From the NCBI GenBank assembly GCA_008828725.1, contig MEHQ01004506.1, forward strand, positions 198,159 to 262,158: a DNA stretch of 64,000 bases, given 5' to 3'. Positions 50,981 through 61,501 of the stretch are shown here, in pieces. Within the stretch, counting starts at the first letter, position 1; every line of letters starts with the position of its first letter. A program made the translations under genes and the position numbers. The DNA is from Saccharina japonica (lineage: Eukaryota; Sar; Phaeophyceae; Laminariales; Laminariaceae). The notes beneath the pieces were generated by a model. It was given only the letters and a program-made list of their open reading frames with translations, was not told the DNA's origin and ran no database searches.

Positions 50981-51826
50981 GTTGTGAGTAGAGGTGGGCA
51001 CCGGGAGGCGTAAAAAAAAAAACGAAAACCGGATAACGAGGCGTTATTATCAAAACAAAAAACCGGATAAAACCGTTTTTTTTCAGCCGGTTTTAACCGG
51101 TTTTCGGAAAACCGGTTAAAACCGGATGGTAACGTGAAACGCCTCCAAATCATTGAACAGGACAGCATGCTTGGGTGAAAAGCGTGCTGTTTATATGCGG
51201 ATTCCGAGCCACAACCACAGCGCACGGGGTGACGTGATTTCAAGGTATAAAAACATTGTTGTGAAGACATTGCCGGTGCACAATGTACTATATACCTGCC
51301 GGTTACTATTAATAGGGCTTTCTTCGCGATTACTTGCATCCTGTCTTTTTTCCTACGTATGCCTTGCAAATCAGCGTATTCGGAGGGCTTTCCTGCGCGC
51401 GGTATGACTACGCAAAAATCAAGTAAAAATATCCATAATAATTTCAAGATAAAAAATTACAAACTAATTTCAAGATATTTCGTTTCCAGACTAACATCAT
51501 TTTGTGTTTTCAAAGAGTCCAAAAAACGTGAAAATAGATTATACAGATGTCGTACGTGCAAGTTTTGTATACTACTGCTGCCTGTGTCCTATTGTTAGTA
51601 CTGGTGGTGGTTTTATTCGGTAGATAATCAGTTAGAAATGTGTCCAGTGCTACCGGTTTAAACCGCTTTTATCCGGTTTTATCCGGTTTTCGGTTAACCG
51701 GTTTAAACCGGCGAAAAAAAAGCGGTTTTTGTTTTCGAAAACCGGCTACTCGTACACGCCTGCTGGGTTTCCAAAAACCGGTTTAAACCGGTTTTTTTTT
51801 TACCGGTGCCCACCTCTAGTTGTGAG
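50981..51826. mobile_element. hAT-like element B (830 bp) with 8 bp duplication
   Basis: Element 50,989-51,818 with 16 bp perfect inverted ends tagaggtgggcaccgg, flanked by the exact duplication gttgtgag (50,981-50,988 and 51,819-51,826). Subterminal arrays of ccggttttaaccgg-type motifs fill about 51,010-51,130 and 51,650-51,805 in inverted fashion. The middle (51,135-51,640) is unique and encodes no recognised transposase. Nonautonomous hAT. Confidence 0.92.
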
Positions 51827-52279
51827 TTGTACACGTATCGTGCAGTACCGTGTCCACGAATCGCGAAAACACTGAAAGAGCAAGAACTGAAAAAGCAACA
51901 TCAGAAAGACACGTTAATTGAAAAACCAAGAACTACGACAATAATCGAGAAAATGAAGAAACCAAAAGCGAACCGAAATCGCATTAAATAAACGAAGAGA
52001 TTAATTGCAACCAACCCTTGATTATGTTGTATATACGTACTGCAGTAATTTAGTGTTACTCCAAGGTTACTCTCATTGTTTCATCAAAAGCGGGCTCGAA
52101 GAGGCCACAGCAGGAGGAGGGGTTCGTATGTTGCGTCCCCCTTTTGCTACTCACATTAATGTTGATGTTGGATTGAGCAACGCATGCACATTATTTTGTT
52201 GAGTAGCAGACGAGACAATGAGACAAAAAGCAACAATATTACGAGTACAGCATCAATAATTATGTTGTACCCACGGCAC
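51827..52279. other. no gene recognised
   Basis: A 61-codon Lys-rich frame (51,806-51,991) begins inside the hAT end and looks like chance. Nothing else is seen. Confidence 0.4.
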
Positions 52280-52572
52280 AATGTGTGTGTGTTCTTCACA
52301 TTAAACCTTCCTTTCTACCCGTCGATTTCCAGCACACCCAGTGTCCGTGCCGATTCATCCTAAAAAGGTACCAGTTATGTGGTCACAAAACTACGACACA
52401 GAGATACTACACTCAGTGCAGTAAGCAGAGCAGACAATGCAATGCCATATACGACAGGCAAGACCTACCCTGCTAGCAATCCAGGCGCATGAAAGAGAAA
52501 AAAGAGAAGAACAAGAAAAAAAAAAGCGAAAAGGAAAAGGAAAAGGAAAAAAAGAAGAAAAAATAAACATAA
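52280..52572 (-). mobile_element. L retroposon copy, reverse
   Basis: atgtgtgtgtg, ttcttcacattaaacc, ctacccgtcgatttcc, agtgtccgtgccgattc, ggtcacaaaactacg, agacctaccctgctagc, then a long A/G-rich part. Confidence 0.85.
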
Positions 52573-52718
52573 TAAAACAACATACCTGGTAGTACACAGA
52601 GTAGTAGTTCAAGGCCGAAACATAACCTTGCATCTGATGTTTGCGTCGATCGCCTCACTCTTGCCGAGTTGCAGGCAAATACATATCATACATCCCAAAC
52701 AATTTGCAGTGCAGTGCA

Positions 52719-52805
52719 CCCTTTTCAGCACTGCAAAACGTATATACACCACACTATTTCCAAGTAGTTTTTGTCCCCAAAAACGTGGGACCGGTTCTTA
52801 AGGTT
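52719..52805. mobile_element. P MITE remnant
   Basis: acccttttcagcactgc, cacactatttccaagtag, ccccaaaaacgtgggacc and ggttcttaaggttt. TTAA ends are eroded. Confidence 0.6.
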
Positions 52806-52873
52806 TTACATCGTGTCCCCCGAATTGTGAAAGTAATAATTAATTACAACCAAGCCCCGAAATATCATCAATA

Positions 52874-52951
52874 CACTCTGAACCTGAATATAAAGACCGT
52901 TTGTATATGAACACGTATTTGAAATGGTGCTTATATTTCGGATCAGAGTGG
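52874..52951. mobile_element. W3: Stowaway-like MITE
   Basis: 78 bp, cactctgaacctgaatataaag on the left and gcttatatttcggatcagagtg on the right, TA on both sides. It abuts the Z4 element, five bases away. Confidence 0.8.
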
Positions 52952-52957
52952 TATGTA

Positions 52958-53066
52958 TCACGGGGGACCATACATCGCAAAGGGGACATACGGTATACAC
53001 AAAAACCTGCATATCCACCTACTTTTACCAACAATATTGGGTCCTGTTTACTATGGTCCTCCGTAA
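52958..53066. mobile_element. Z4: mariner-like MITE
   Basis: tcacgggggaccatacatcg on the left and tttactatggtcctccgtaa on the right, with caacaatattgggtcctg inside. Confidence 0.8.
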
Positions 53067-53403
53067 TGGTAAGCTTCGGTAGTGATGACGATGTCCAAAC
53101 AAACCTTCACAACTTTGCCGGTTTCGGTATGCCCCGCGGGAAACCGGCTCTGCCGTACGCCATAATAATGATGTTGATAATGAATATGTATGACAAGACG
53201 ACCCCTCTTAAGTTCTCACCAACGGTTGACGACAGTTACAAAACACCCCCCCCCCCCCCCAGCGCGAATTCCTAGCGAGAGCTTTTCTCCAGAGACCGGA
53301 GAGCCCTACGTACGTACGTATTACGAGGGGACATAGTGATCAGACCCACATACTGGTATGGTTATAATAGTAAAGATGGGAGGATGCTGGTAGAGGGGGC
53401 CTG
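53067..53403. other. no gene recognised
   Basis: A short C run lies at 53,247-53,260. Nothing else is seen. Confidence 0.4.
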
Positions 53404-53698
53404 GACGCATGCTACGGCGGTAGTAGACGTGCACCATGTTTTTGCCTTCTAAGGGTGGTCACTTATCACTTGAGGAGCTCTCTGTACCTCACCCAAAAAC
53501 TGATTTCCGAAGAAAATAAAAATTGTACCCGATGAACAATACGATGGCCTAAGTATACATAAACACAGCAGTAACAATATTGCAACACAAGAATGAAAAG
53601 TCCGACGATTTTGGGTTAAGGCGCGCGCAACCATTCAGAAACCATTTCAGCCAAAAAGTGCTACAGTAGTAGTGAGTACCTCTATCGTAGCACACGTC
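53404..53698 (+). mobile_element. M element copy 20
   Basis: Starts gacgcatgctacggcggtag and ends acctctatcgtagcacacgtc, with cttgaggagctc, actgatttccgaag, cgatgaacaat, tattgcaacacaag and gggttaagg in order. It is far from the 3-17 kb cluster, so the family is dispersed. Confidence 0.85.
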
Positions 53699-54139
53699 GC
53701 TGTATACGGTATTGGAGCCCATCTTGGGGTTCTGCTTATAACAATAGCCCCCCCCGAAGCAGCATGCAGATAAGACAGACCCCCCCCCTTTCTTCACGCT
53801 TTACACCCGAGGGTTTTCGTCGCACTGGGTTCGGTCACCTATCTGTCGATCTCGAGCTCGCTAGCTGTTCCCCTACGACTGCTGTGAGTTTACACGGAGG
53901 GGTGGACGGCAGAAAGCTGACACCTGCAGATAGTAGATAATCTGTCATACAGCAGATCCCTAACCTGCAGAATATTACATGCTGTGCAGGACATACATAT
54001 GATGACTTTCGACGAAATCCTCGATCTCACAGCTGTCGTTTTTATTTTTTTCAATATACCTGGTATATATATACTTGTATACGGTCGTACAGATCCTCCC
54101 ACCCAGGAAACATGTCCTGTATCATGCAGGTTGTGCGGC
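53699..54139. other. no gene recognised
   Basis: tttcgacgaaatcctcgatctcacagctg (about 54,006-54,035, also at 34,997) marks an unnamed dispersed repeat. No gene is seen. Confidence 0.4.
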
Positions 54140-54300
54140 TCCCACCCGGTGACATGGGCTAGATCATACAGATATACAGATCTGGAATGTATCTACCCTC
54201 GAAGGTCTATTACATAGATCATGAAGATCATGAAATGGGAATCGATTATGTGTGCGAGGCGTGAATAAGTTGACCCTACTCACGCCAAACCAGGTAGTAA
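54140..54300 (+). repeat. relative of the 1-491 tandem unit
   Basis: tagatcatacagatatacag, atctaccctcgaaggtct, gggaatcgattatgtg, cgaggcgtgaataagttgaccc keep the order of the 235 bp unit at the window start. Confidence 0.55.
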
Positions 54301-54315
54301 ATTTTGTAGCAGGGT

Positions 54316-55690
54316 CAGCCCGTCTAGTGTCGGATATCGTATCGCAAGTTTCGATACATGTACGTAAACGATATATATCGAATATCGGTTTTCGATATAC
54401 GATACTGACTGGTATATCGTAACGAACACGTTTTTGCCTCCCCAACGCCTGGTCATCCCCGTCTTTTTTGTTGTTGTTGCTGATAATGAACGAAATGTTT
54501 CGACGTACCGACTATCGAATATCGAAACATGGAACATCGTATACATCGAAAACGTTTCGCCTCCAACGCGGTGGTGGCGGCGGTAGCGGTGGCAGTGCTT
54601 GCTGCTGCTCCCTGTTTTGTTTTCGCTGATACTCACCGAAAAATCACGACATACATTATAGACTACTAACTGCTGTTTCGGAATCGTGTCGACTACGGAC
54701 GACAGACGACAGAGGGGTGGATGGTGGATGGATGGCCAGTTCGTGTGTGTGCGGATTACTGATGTATTCTGTCATTATGAAAGTATTGGGTTGGAATGAG
54801 GCCTCCAGTCGTTGCTGGAGACTCTCACCCCTGATTATCACCCTCCTGCGAGCATCGTCCTAGATGCCCGACGGAGGGTAACAACCTGGATGCCAATGAC
54901 ATAAATACATGCTATTTCTGGGAATGCTCCTGGTTGGGTATAGTATACTCAAGTTGGGTGGGTGGGATGGTCCGCTTTCATACTCCACATCTTTCCACTT
55001 CGTAGTAGATTCTCCGAGGCCTTTCTCCATGCCCACTGAGGGGGTGGGGAAGCCTTCTTACATCCACTCTTGTTGTTCCCTTGGTGCCCGCGTGTACTTC
55101 CATATACTAGACAACAAGACTACTGATGTATTCTGCCATTATGAAAATATTGGGTTGGAATGAGGCCTCCATCCGTTGCTGGTGATATCACCCATACTTT
55201 CTGTCTGTTGTTTTGATCTTGTATTGCTGTTACGTTTTATCACCTGGGAGGTTTGGTGGCCTCATACCCATACTTTCCGCCGAAGGCTGCCGTACCTTAA
55301 GGTTATTGTGCGAAAGCTGCACATTCGCGTACTCTGGCGTGTGTGTGCGGATTACGGATGGAGCAAGCGTTGTGATAAAAATCGAACGATAATCTGATAT
55401 ATATATACGATATCGAGTATCGCAATCGTATCGATAATATTTTTCATTTTTCGATATGTTGTCAGATGGTTGACGTTAAGTGCCCGTCAGTCGTGCGTGC
55501 GGATTGCGAATTGGGCGGGCGGGCAGGCGTAATGCTCTGCTGGATGTCGACCGACTATCTGATATTTCCAATACGATACGGAATCGAGTCTCGAGTAGTT
55601 TTTTCGTTTGTCGCTATCGTATGTTATTTTCATATCATAAAGTATCGTATCATATCAGATTGTCGTTCGATATCCATTGCTACAGCCCAC
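54316..55690. mobile_element. hAT-like element C (about 1.36 kb), old
   Basis: Element about 54,324-55,682, ends tagtgtcggatatcg and cgatatccattgcta, with flanks cagcccgt and cagcccac matching at 6 of 8 positions. Subterminal clusters of tatcg/cgata words lie at 54,330-54,550 and 55,390-55,670. Inside, a segment with attatgaaagtattgggttgg and gaatgaggcctcc is duplicated about 365 bp apart (54,775 and 55,139). No transposase is recognised. Confidence 0.6.
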
Positions 55691-55706
55691 CCCATCCACT
55701 TACTTG

Positions 55707-55902
55707 TATAGGTCTTGCCTGTCGTATATGGCATTCCATTGTCTGCTCTGCTTACTGCACCGAGCGTAGTATCTCTGTGTCGTGGTTTTGTGACCACAGA
55801 ACTGGTACCTTTTTAGGATGAAGAATCGGCACGGACACTGGGTGTGCTGGATGTCGACGGGTAGAAAGGAAGGTTTAATGTGAAGAACACACACACACAT
55901 AT
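55707..55902 (+). mobile_element. L retroposon copy with (AC)n tail
   Basis: taggtcttgcctgtcgtat through gttttgtgaccacag and gtcgacgggtagaaagg to tttaatgtgaagaacacacacacac. 5'-truncated. Confidence 0.85.
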
Positions 55903-56089
55903 ATCCGCGAGCGCGACTTGGGATTCATGCACCCTCTGTCGTCCCTCGGTCGCTCCTGCTGAAAAACCCCGTTCGTCGTCTGTCGTGCCCATGATACTGC
56001 TGTACGACCCCTTTGTCGTCTGTCGTGCGTCCGACCCCTTCGACCTGTCTGTGGAGAGGCTCTATTTAATAACAGCAACACCTAGGATT
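55903..56089. other. no gene recognised
   Basis: cgttcgtcgtctgtcgtgcc and ctttgtcgtctgtcgtgcg form a short reiteration. Nothing else is seen. Confidence 0.4.
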
Positions 56090-56393
56090 GTTGATTTGCT
56101 TCAGTATATTTACTTTTTATTATTTTTTCCTTTTCGCTTTTTTCTTTTTCTCTTTTTTTCTCTTGCATGTACCTGGACTGCTACTATAGCAGGGTAGGTC
56201 TTTCCTGTCGTATATGGCATTGCATTGTCTGCTCTGCTTACTGCACTGAGCGTAGTATCTCTGTGTCGTAGTTTTGTGACCACAGAACTGGTACCTTTTT
56301 AGGATGAAGAATCGGCACGGACACTGGGTGTGCTGGATGTCGACGGGTAGGAAGTAAGGTTTAATGTGAAGAACACACACACACACACCACCG
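56090..56393 (+). mobile_element. L retroposon copy with (AC)n tail
   Basis: From gttgatttgcttcagtatatt through a T-rich tract, tgcatgtacctggactgc, agggtaggtctttcctgtcg and gtcgacgggtaggaag to tttaatgtgaagaacacacac. Confidence 0.85.
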
Positions 56394-56475
56394 CCTTGCA
56401 AACATATGATACTCGTGCAACACTGCTGCCTTAATGGCCGAGACTGTCATTTTCGGTTCGCCTTTTTATTTTATT

Positions 56476-56950
56476 TATGTGTGTGTTCTTCACATTAAAC
56501 CTTCCTTTCTACCCGTCGACATCCAGCACACCCAGTGTCCGTGCCGATTCTTCATCCTAAAAAGGTACCAGTTCTGTGGTCACAAAACTACGACACAGAG
56601 ATACTACGCTCAGTGCAGTAAGCAGAGCAGACAATGCAATGCCATATGCGACAGGCAAGACCTACCCTGCTAGCAATCCAGGTGCATGCAAGAGAAAAAA
56701 AGAGAAAAAAGAAAAAAAGCGAAAAGGAAAAAAGAATGAAAAGTAAATATACTGAAGCAAATCAACAATCAAGCAACCAAACCAAACATGACAAAATAAA
56801 AGAAAGAAAGTGTCGTGCTTCTCCCAGAGGAAATGCGACATCCAATAAAAAACCAAATGAAATGGACCGAAAACAGCGCCAACAGAGCAAGACTAAGAAC
56901 GACAGGAAAGGACAGCCATTTACAACGCCACCGAGGAGAGCACACGAAAA
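56476..56950 (-). mobile_element. L retroposon copy, reverse, longest 5' extent
   Basis: tgtgtgtgttcttcacatt at the left, the full conserved part, the A-rich tract, then cgtgcttctcccagagg, atgcgacatccaat and gcaagactaagaacgac, which other copies lack. It is the best view of the 5' part. The downstream end fades near 56,950. Confidence 0.8.
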
Positions 56951-57268
56951 ACCAAAAACGAATCCACACATTTTTTTTCGAGTATCAAGACAGGGGTATA
57001 TTAAAACCAAGTAAAAAACGTCGAAAACAGTGTATTTTTTTCGATTTGTACAGTAATTTTGCAAGGTGGTGCTGCAACCAGAGAGTCGTGTGCAGGGCTT
57101 TCAGCTATTATTAATGACAGCGACAGGGAGTGTTTATTTGTAGACACGCACGAGCCTGCCTGCTGTCCAGAATTTTTCGCAAGATGACGCTGTAAAAACC
57201 CCCGACCCGAAACGCAAGGCCTGAAATACGGGGACGGCTTCTAAATGTCCCCGTATTATAGTCGTGCT
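56951..57268. other. no gene recognised
   Basis: Only a T run near 56,970. Nothing else is seen. Confidence 0.4.
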
Positions 57269-58929
57269 CCAATGAGCAAAGATGTCGGTTGACGGTCAAG
57301 TGTCAAGTTTGTCAAGCGTCAAGGTTGTCTGTCAAGGCCTTTGGCGTTGTCAAGCCAAAATGTCCCCTATCCCCGGTATGATAATTCCTCCAGAACTCAT
57401 GTGGAAACCCCTCGTTTTTCTCAAGGACTATCATGGGAGTCAACGGGACGGGAATTCCCATAGAGAACGCGACGGGACGGGTACCCATCGTGAAATGTCT
57501 CCCGTCCACGACCTCCCGTCCCATCCCATCATGTTTTTCCTACCCATTTCCGTCCCATATGGCCGAAATAGTATCCTCCCGTCCTCCCGTCCCCACCTTG
57601 CTTCCCATCCCATCGTCGGATACTTTCTCCCGTCCCATCTCTTCCCATCCCGTTGGCAGGATACTTTCTCCCGTCCCATCACTTCCCATCCCGTTGGCAG
57701 GATAACTTATACCGTCCCACTTGCTTCCCGTCCCGCTATCCCCGTACTCCCGTTCCCATGACCATTGTGGACATGCTGCTCCCATTGTCAGTTCCCATCT
57801 TCCTCCCATTTGCGCTTCCCACTCAACCTCCCAAATCTCCCATTTGCACTTCCCACTTGTCTCAGTTTCAGTAGAAGTTGTATTTCATATTTATTAATAT
57901 TATGTGTGAATCTTGGATTTAATTATTTATTGTTGTGGTACGCTGTCAGCTCTCCCATTTTTTTTTTTTTATTTTTTCACTTTTGGAGAGAGACGCACCA
58001 CACACGCACCACACACGCACCACACACACACGTTCCTCATGGCGGAATCGGCCGGTGGTGGCTCGGCTTCTGAGCCTCCGGCACAGCCAAGTCCGTCATT
58101 TGCGATCAGTGGTACTCCCGTGAATAAGATGGGTGCAGGCGTTGGGAGAAACAAGCAGACGTCAGGGATTTGGAAGTATTGCGTGGAGTTCGAGCCAGCT
58201 GTGGACAAGAAGAACGTGAAGTGCATGGTGAAACGAAAGCTGCCCGCGTCGAGGCTTGGGGGAGGCGGGGTGTACGTCCCGTTGAGCATTTATGTCCCGT
58301 TGACAACGTCCCACATATCCCCAGTGGGCTTCCCGTCGTCTTTCCCATCGACACTGGCAATTTTCCCATTGCCTTTCCCGTTGTCTTTCCCATTGACAAT
58401 GACAATTTTCCCATTGTTTCCCGTCCCACTATAAAACGTGATAGTCCCATCCCATCCCGTCTGAAAGATCGGAGCCATATTCGATTCCCGTCCCGTCCCC
58501 ATCAATAAAAAACTCCCAGCTTCCCGTCCCGTTCCCGTCCCGTCTAGAAAGCATGGGACATTTCCCGTCCCGTTCCCGTCCCGTCTAGACGCAAATAGTC
58601 CCGTCCCATCCCGTCACAACGGGAGCAGAAAAACTGACGATGGGATCCCGTCCCGTTGACAACGAGAGCCCAAAATGTTTCCGCCTGCGGCGGGCTAATC
58701 ACTCCCGTCCCGTCCCACACGGTGCCTGCGGCACCATGATAGTCCCTGGTTTTTCTAGAAGGAACGCCAGTTTTCAGTGATTTTGTACGGCGTTTTTGAA
58801 AACCGGGGATTTGTTTTTTTGTCCCCTGCTTTTTCTTGTCAAGGCTGTCTGTCTTTAGTGTTTGGTGAATTGTTGTCTGTCAAGGGGTTCAAAGTTCAAA
58901 GTCTGACAACCGACATCTTTGCCAATGAG
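57269..58929 (+). mobile_element. hAT element D (1,645 bp) with 8 bp duplication and transposase remnant
   Basis: Element 57,277-58,921 with inverted ends caaagatgtcggttg and caaccgacatctttg, flanked by the exact duplication ccaatgag (57,269-57,276 and 58,922-58,929). Arrays of cccgtccc/gggacggg words fill about 57,440-57,760 and 58,430-58,740. The middle carries a BED-finger-like coding remnant. It looks like an internal deletion derivative of an autonomous hAT, the strongest class assignment in the window. Confidence 0.92.
58039..58434 (+). pseudogene. hAT transposase N-terminal remnant, BED-finger-like
   Basis: From ATG at 58,039 the frame reads MAESAGGGSASEPPAQPSPS, a Ser/Pro/Gly-rich leader, and later SGIWKYCVEFEPAVDKKNVK. 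The W-K-Y near residue 45 and Cys near residue 62 fit the start of a BED zinc finger, which binds the element's ends. The second Cys expected three residues later is Lys, and no His pair follows, so the finger is broken. After about residue 80 the frame enters the motif array. The catalytic RNase H-like domain is absent. Confidence 0.6.
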
Positions 58930-59081
58930 TCCCGCCTAATAACATTAAATGTATATATGATACAGCTCTTCTCGCTATTTTAGCAACTCGCGCTGCTATA
59001 ATATGATACGTACGTATATGTTAATAGTGGATATTTGTAACTGGCGTCAAGCGTGTGCGCTGGTCGGAGGAGGCATCATAA

Positions 59082-59083
<2 letters not shown>
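58930..59083. other. no gene recognised
   Basis: Nothing identifiable. Confidence 0.4.

Positions 59084-59118
<35 letters not shown>
59084..59118. repeat. (AAT)n microsatellite
   Basis: About 35 bp of AAT units. Confidence 0.95.
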
Positions 59119-59123
<5 letters not shown>

Positions 59124-59426
59124 CGGAGATTTCCGGGCGCGGACTAAATACGCGGATCTCCTACGTACGGCTTTAGGTCTTGTGCAGGATATCTGTCCGG
59201 CTTCAGATTTTCTGCGTACAGGATCTCCGGGTTCACCCAGCTCTCAAATAACGCATGCCCTCGTACGTACTCTTGACTTTTCTTGGCGGCCTTTTTCTAT
59301 TCGTAGGATCTCCGGCTCCAACCAGCTCAAAAGTAAGGCATACTGTCCCTACCTCTGGTATATTTTACGTACGTAGGGCGGCCTTCTAAATTAGCATACA
59401 TCAGTATTATTCATACCAATACATGG

Positions 59427-59555
59427 ATGCGAGTCGGCGAGGGAAGAAGGGCCCAAAGTCTCCTCGCTATGAAAAATGCGAGATACCAACCAACCGTAGC
59501 GGGGGAGTAGGAGGGAGAAGGGCCTACTTGTGGCCCCAGATCTGAGTTACGATCA
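59427..59555 (+). mobile_element. SINE body fragment
   Basis: gatgcgagtcggcgagg, gaagaagggcccaaag, ctcgctatgaaaaatg, accgtagcgggggag and gatctgagttacgatc. It has neither head nor tail. Confidence 0.7.
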
Positions 59556-59576
59556 CCACTGCTGTTTGTATTGCTA

Positions 59577-60050
59577 TTACTGGGGGCCATAGTAAAAATA
59601 CCTGGTAGGGACCTGCGGTACGTACACACAAAAGCCTACCAGGTGGGCGTAGGTATTCCTTTTTTTGTTCGCTAACAATATTTGGTCCTGTTTACTATTT
59701 TTTTTTTTTTTTGTCCATCCCGTTCATTATCTTCGCACTTCCGTCTTTCTCTCTCCCTAGTCGTAACTCAGATCCGGGGTCACAAAGTAGGCTCCTCTCC
59801 CTCCTCCCCCACTACGGTTCTTGTGCCTTGGTTTTTATCGCGAGAAGATTTCAGCACTTTCTTCCCTCGTCAACTTTCGTCGAATTTTGCTTACCCACGC
59901 TATAATAATATGCGCTCTCGACAGCACAGTCGGTGTCATTTGAGAATAAAAACCTCCATGGGGAGAATCGAACCCTCGACATCCGGCCCTACAGGCTTCG
60001 TGGCTACCAGTTAGACCACCGGGGCGACCGGGCACTATGGTCCCCCCTAG
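59577..60050. mobile_element. Z5: mariner-like MITE split by a SINE
   Basis: The left part is ttactgggggccatagtaaa, then ctaacaatatttggtcctg and tttactat. The right part resumes actatggtcccccc after the SINE. An extra acctggtagg/ctaccaggtggg inverted pair lies in its middle. Confidence 0.8.
59699..60033 (-). mobile_element. tRNA-derived SINE inserted in Z5, best reverse copy
   Basis: Poly-T at 59,699-59,713 (A-rich tail), the complete body in reverse, linker cgctctcgacagcacagtcgg, and a head with gaatcgaaccctcg (B box) and taccagttagaccacc (A box) ending gggcgaccgg. It is flanked by actat (59,694-59,698 and 60,034-60,038). Confidence 0.88.
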
Positions 60051-60272
60051 TAGGAGCCACCAATAATACGTAGTCGCCAGTAGTCAAAAATAGTCAGTAA
60101 TATAGTAGTCGTCAATAGTCACCAATAGTAAAAAAATAGTCAGTGCGTCGTAGAGTAGTCAGTAGTTGTCAGACATAAGTCACTAATAGTCGGTAATAAG
60201 CAGCCAGAAGTGTGTTGCCCGAAAAGCGCTCCGTACCCCTTTCGTGGTACGAGTCTGGGCTCTAATGTCAAC
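60051..60272. repeat. degenerate AGTC/ATAGTC reiteration
   Basis: agtcgccagtagtc, atagtcagtaatatag, gtcaccaatagt and agtcactaatagtcgg: short, irregular words over about 140 bp. A low-complexity patch. Confidence 0.6.
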
Positions 60273-60362
60273 ACTACGGGGTACACATGAAAAAACAATC
60301 ATATATTTCCCTATTTTTACTGTCAAGATTTGGTCCTGTTTACTACGTTCCCCCGTCATAGT
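60273..60362. mobile_element. Z6: mariner-like MITE, left end lost
   Basis: acggggtacacatg, tttccctatttttactg, gatttggtcctgtttac and gttcccccgtcatag. Confidence 0.65.
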
Positions 60363-60528
60363 AATCGGGGATATCATACATATTTTGCGGCCGAAGTTTT
60401 ACCAGGTATAAAATATGTACGTACGTGTACTAGGATGGATTGTATTTACGACCTTAAAACAATGCCAGCTTTGGTGTTCCATCAGGCGTCTTTACGAGAG
60501 CAGCGTGGGCGCCCAGGCATTACGGCTA

Positions 60529-60643
60529 TCACGGAGGACCATAGTAAACACTAGTAAATAGGACCAAATATTGTTGGTAAAAATAGGCAAATACATAGGT
60601 TTTTGTGTATACCGAAGGTCCTAGTTACTATGATCCTCCGTAA
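60529..60643. mobile_element. Z7: mariner-like MITE
   Basis: tcacggaggaccatagtaaa on the left and actatgatcctccgtaa on the right between TA dinucleotides. A partial internal duplication of agtaaa is present. Confidence 0.85.
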
Positions 60644-60797
60644 TAGGATCATGATGCTTGTTGTACACACCAGTGCCGTACGACGACTCCTTGCATTGTA
60701 ACTGTCGAACACCAATTTGTGCCATGCCCCAATCACCCAGTGGCCGTTGCTGTGTTCCCTCTGAAGATAGAACCCTTTTGCAGCCCCGGACGTAATG

Positions 60798-60916
60798 TTA
60801 CAGAGGACCATAGTAAATAGGACCAAATATTGTTGGTAAAAAATAGGGAAATATATAGGTTTTTGTGCGTCCCGTAGGTCCTATTTACTAGTATTTACTA
60901 TGGCCCTTGCCCGTAA
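60798..60916. mobile_element. Z8: mariner-like MITE
   Basis: ttacagaggaccatagtaaa on the left, ggtcctatttactag and ttactatggcccttgcccg on the right, then TA. The interior is almost identical to Z7. Confidence 0.85.
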
Positions 60917-60944
60917 TAGCGGTCTAAAAATTGACAATTGTTGT

Positions 60945-61390
60945 TCATCCCTTGGTTTTAACCACCATAGTATATAATGTATATAACGTATATAATGTAT
61001 ATGATGTATATGATGTATATAATTATCTACAAAAAGTTGCTCGTATTTCTGTTTTTTTTCCTTCGTTGAATGAATCAACGTTACTTTTAAATGCTTAATT
61101 AATAGTTCTACCACCCCTCTTGTTCCGAAATATAAGCATCGTTTGTATATTAACATTCAATCGAAACGTTTATTATATTTCGGGTCAGATTGGTACTATT
61201 AACCACAAAGTAGCCGCTCAAGAGGGCCCTTAGGAACTTTGCACCCCTTGGTCTAACCGACCATAGTATGTATGTGCATGATGGCATGCAGAAGTTGCTT
61301 ATTCTTAGTTTCTTTTTTCTTCGTCGAATGAATCAGCGTTGCTTTTTAAAGGCTTGTTTATTTATTCTAGATTATTAACTATGCACAAAG
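60945..61390 (+). repeat. diverged direct duplication, offset about 300 bp
   Basis: ccttggttttaaccaccatag / ccttggtctaaccgaccatag and tcgttgaatgaatcaacgtt / tcgtcgaatgaatcagcgtt recur in order. W4 and flank lie between. The first copy has an expanded (ATGTAT)n-like stretch. Confidence 0.65.
61111..61193. mobile_element. W4: Stowaway-like MITE
   Basis: 83 bp, ccacccctcttgttccgaaat on the left and atatttcgggtcagattgg on the right, TA on both sides. Diverged. Confidence 0.7.
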
Positions 61391-61501
61391 TAAACGCTAA
61401 CACCCCCTAGGGGGGAAATTGTCCGGAAAAACTTGCGGTAGGAAAAGTTATATCTCCTTCTCCACATTCCCACCATTAGTATTATTGTTTTATTATTAAT
61501 A

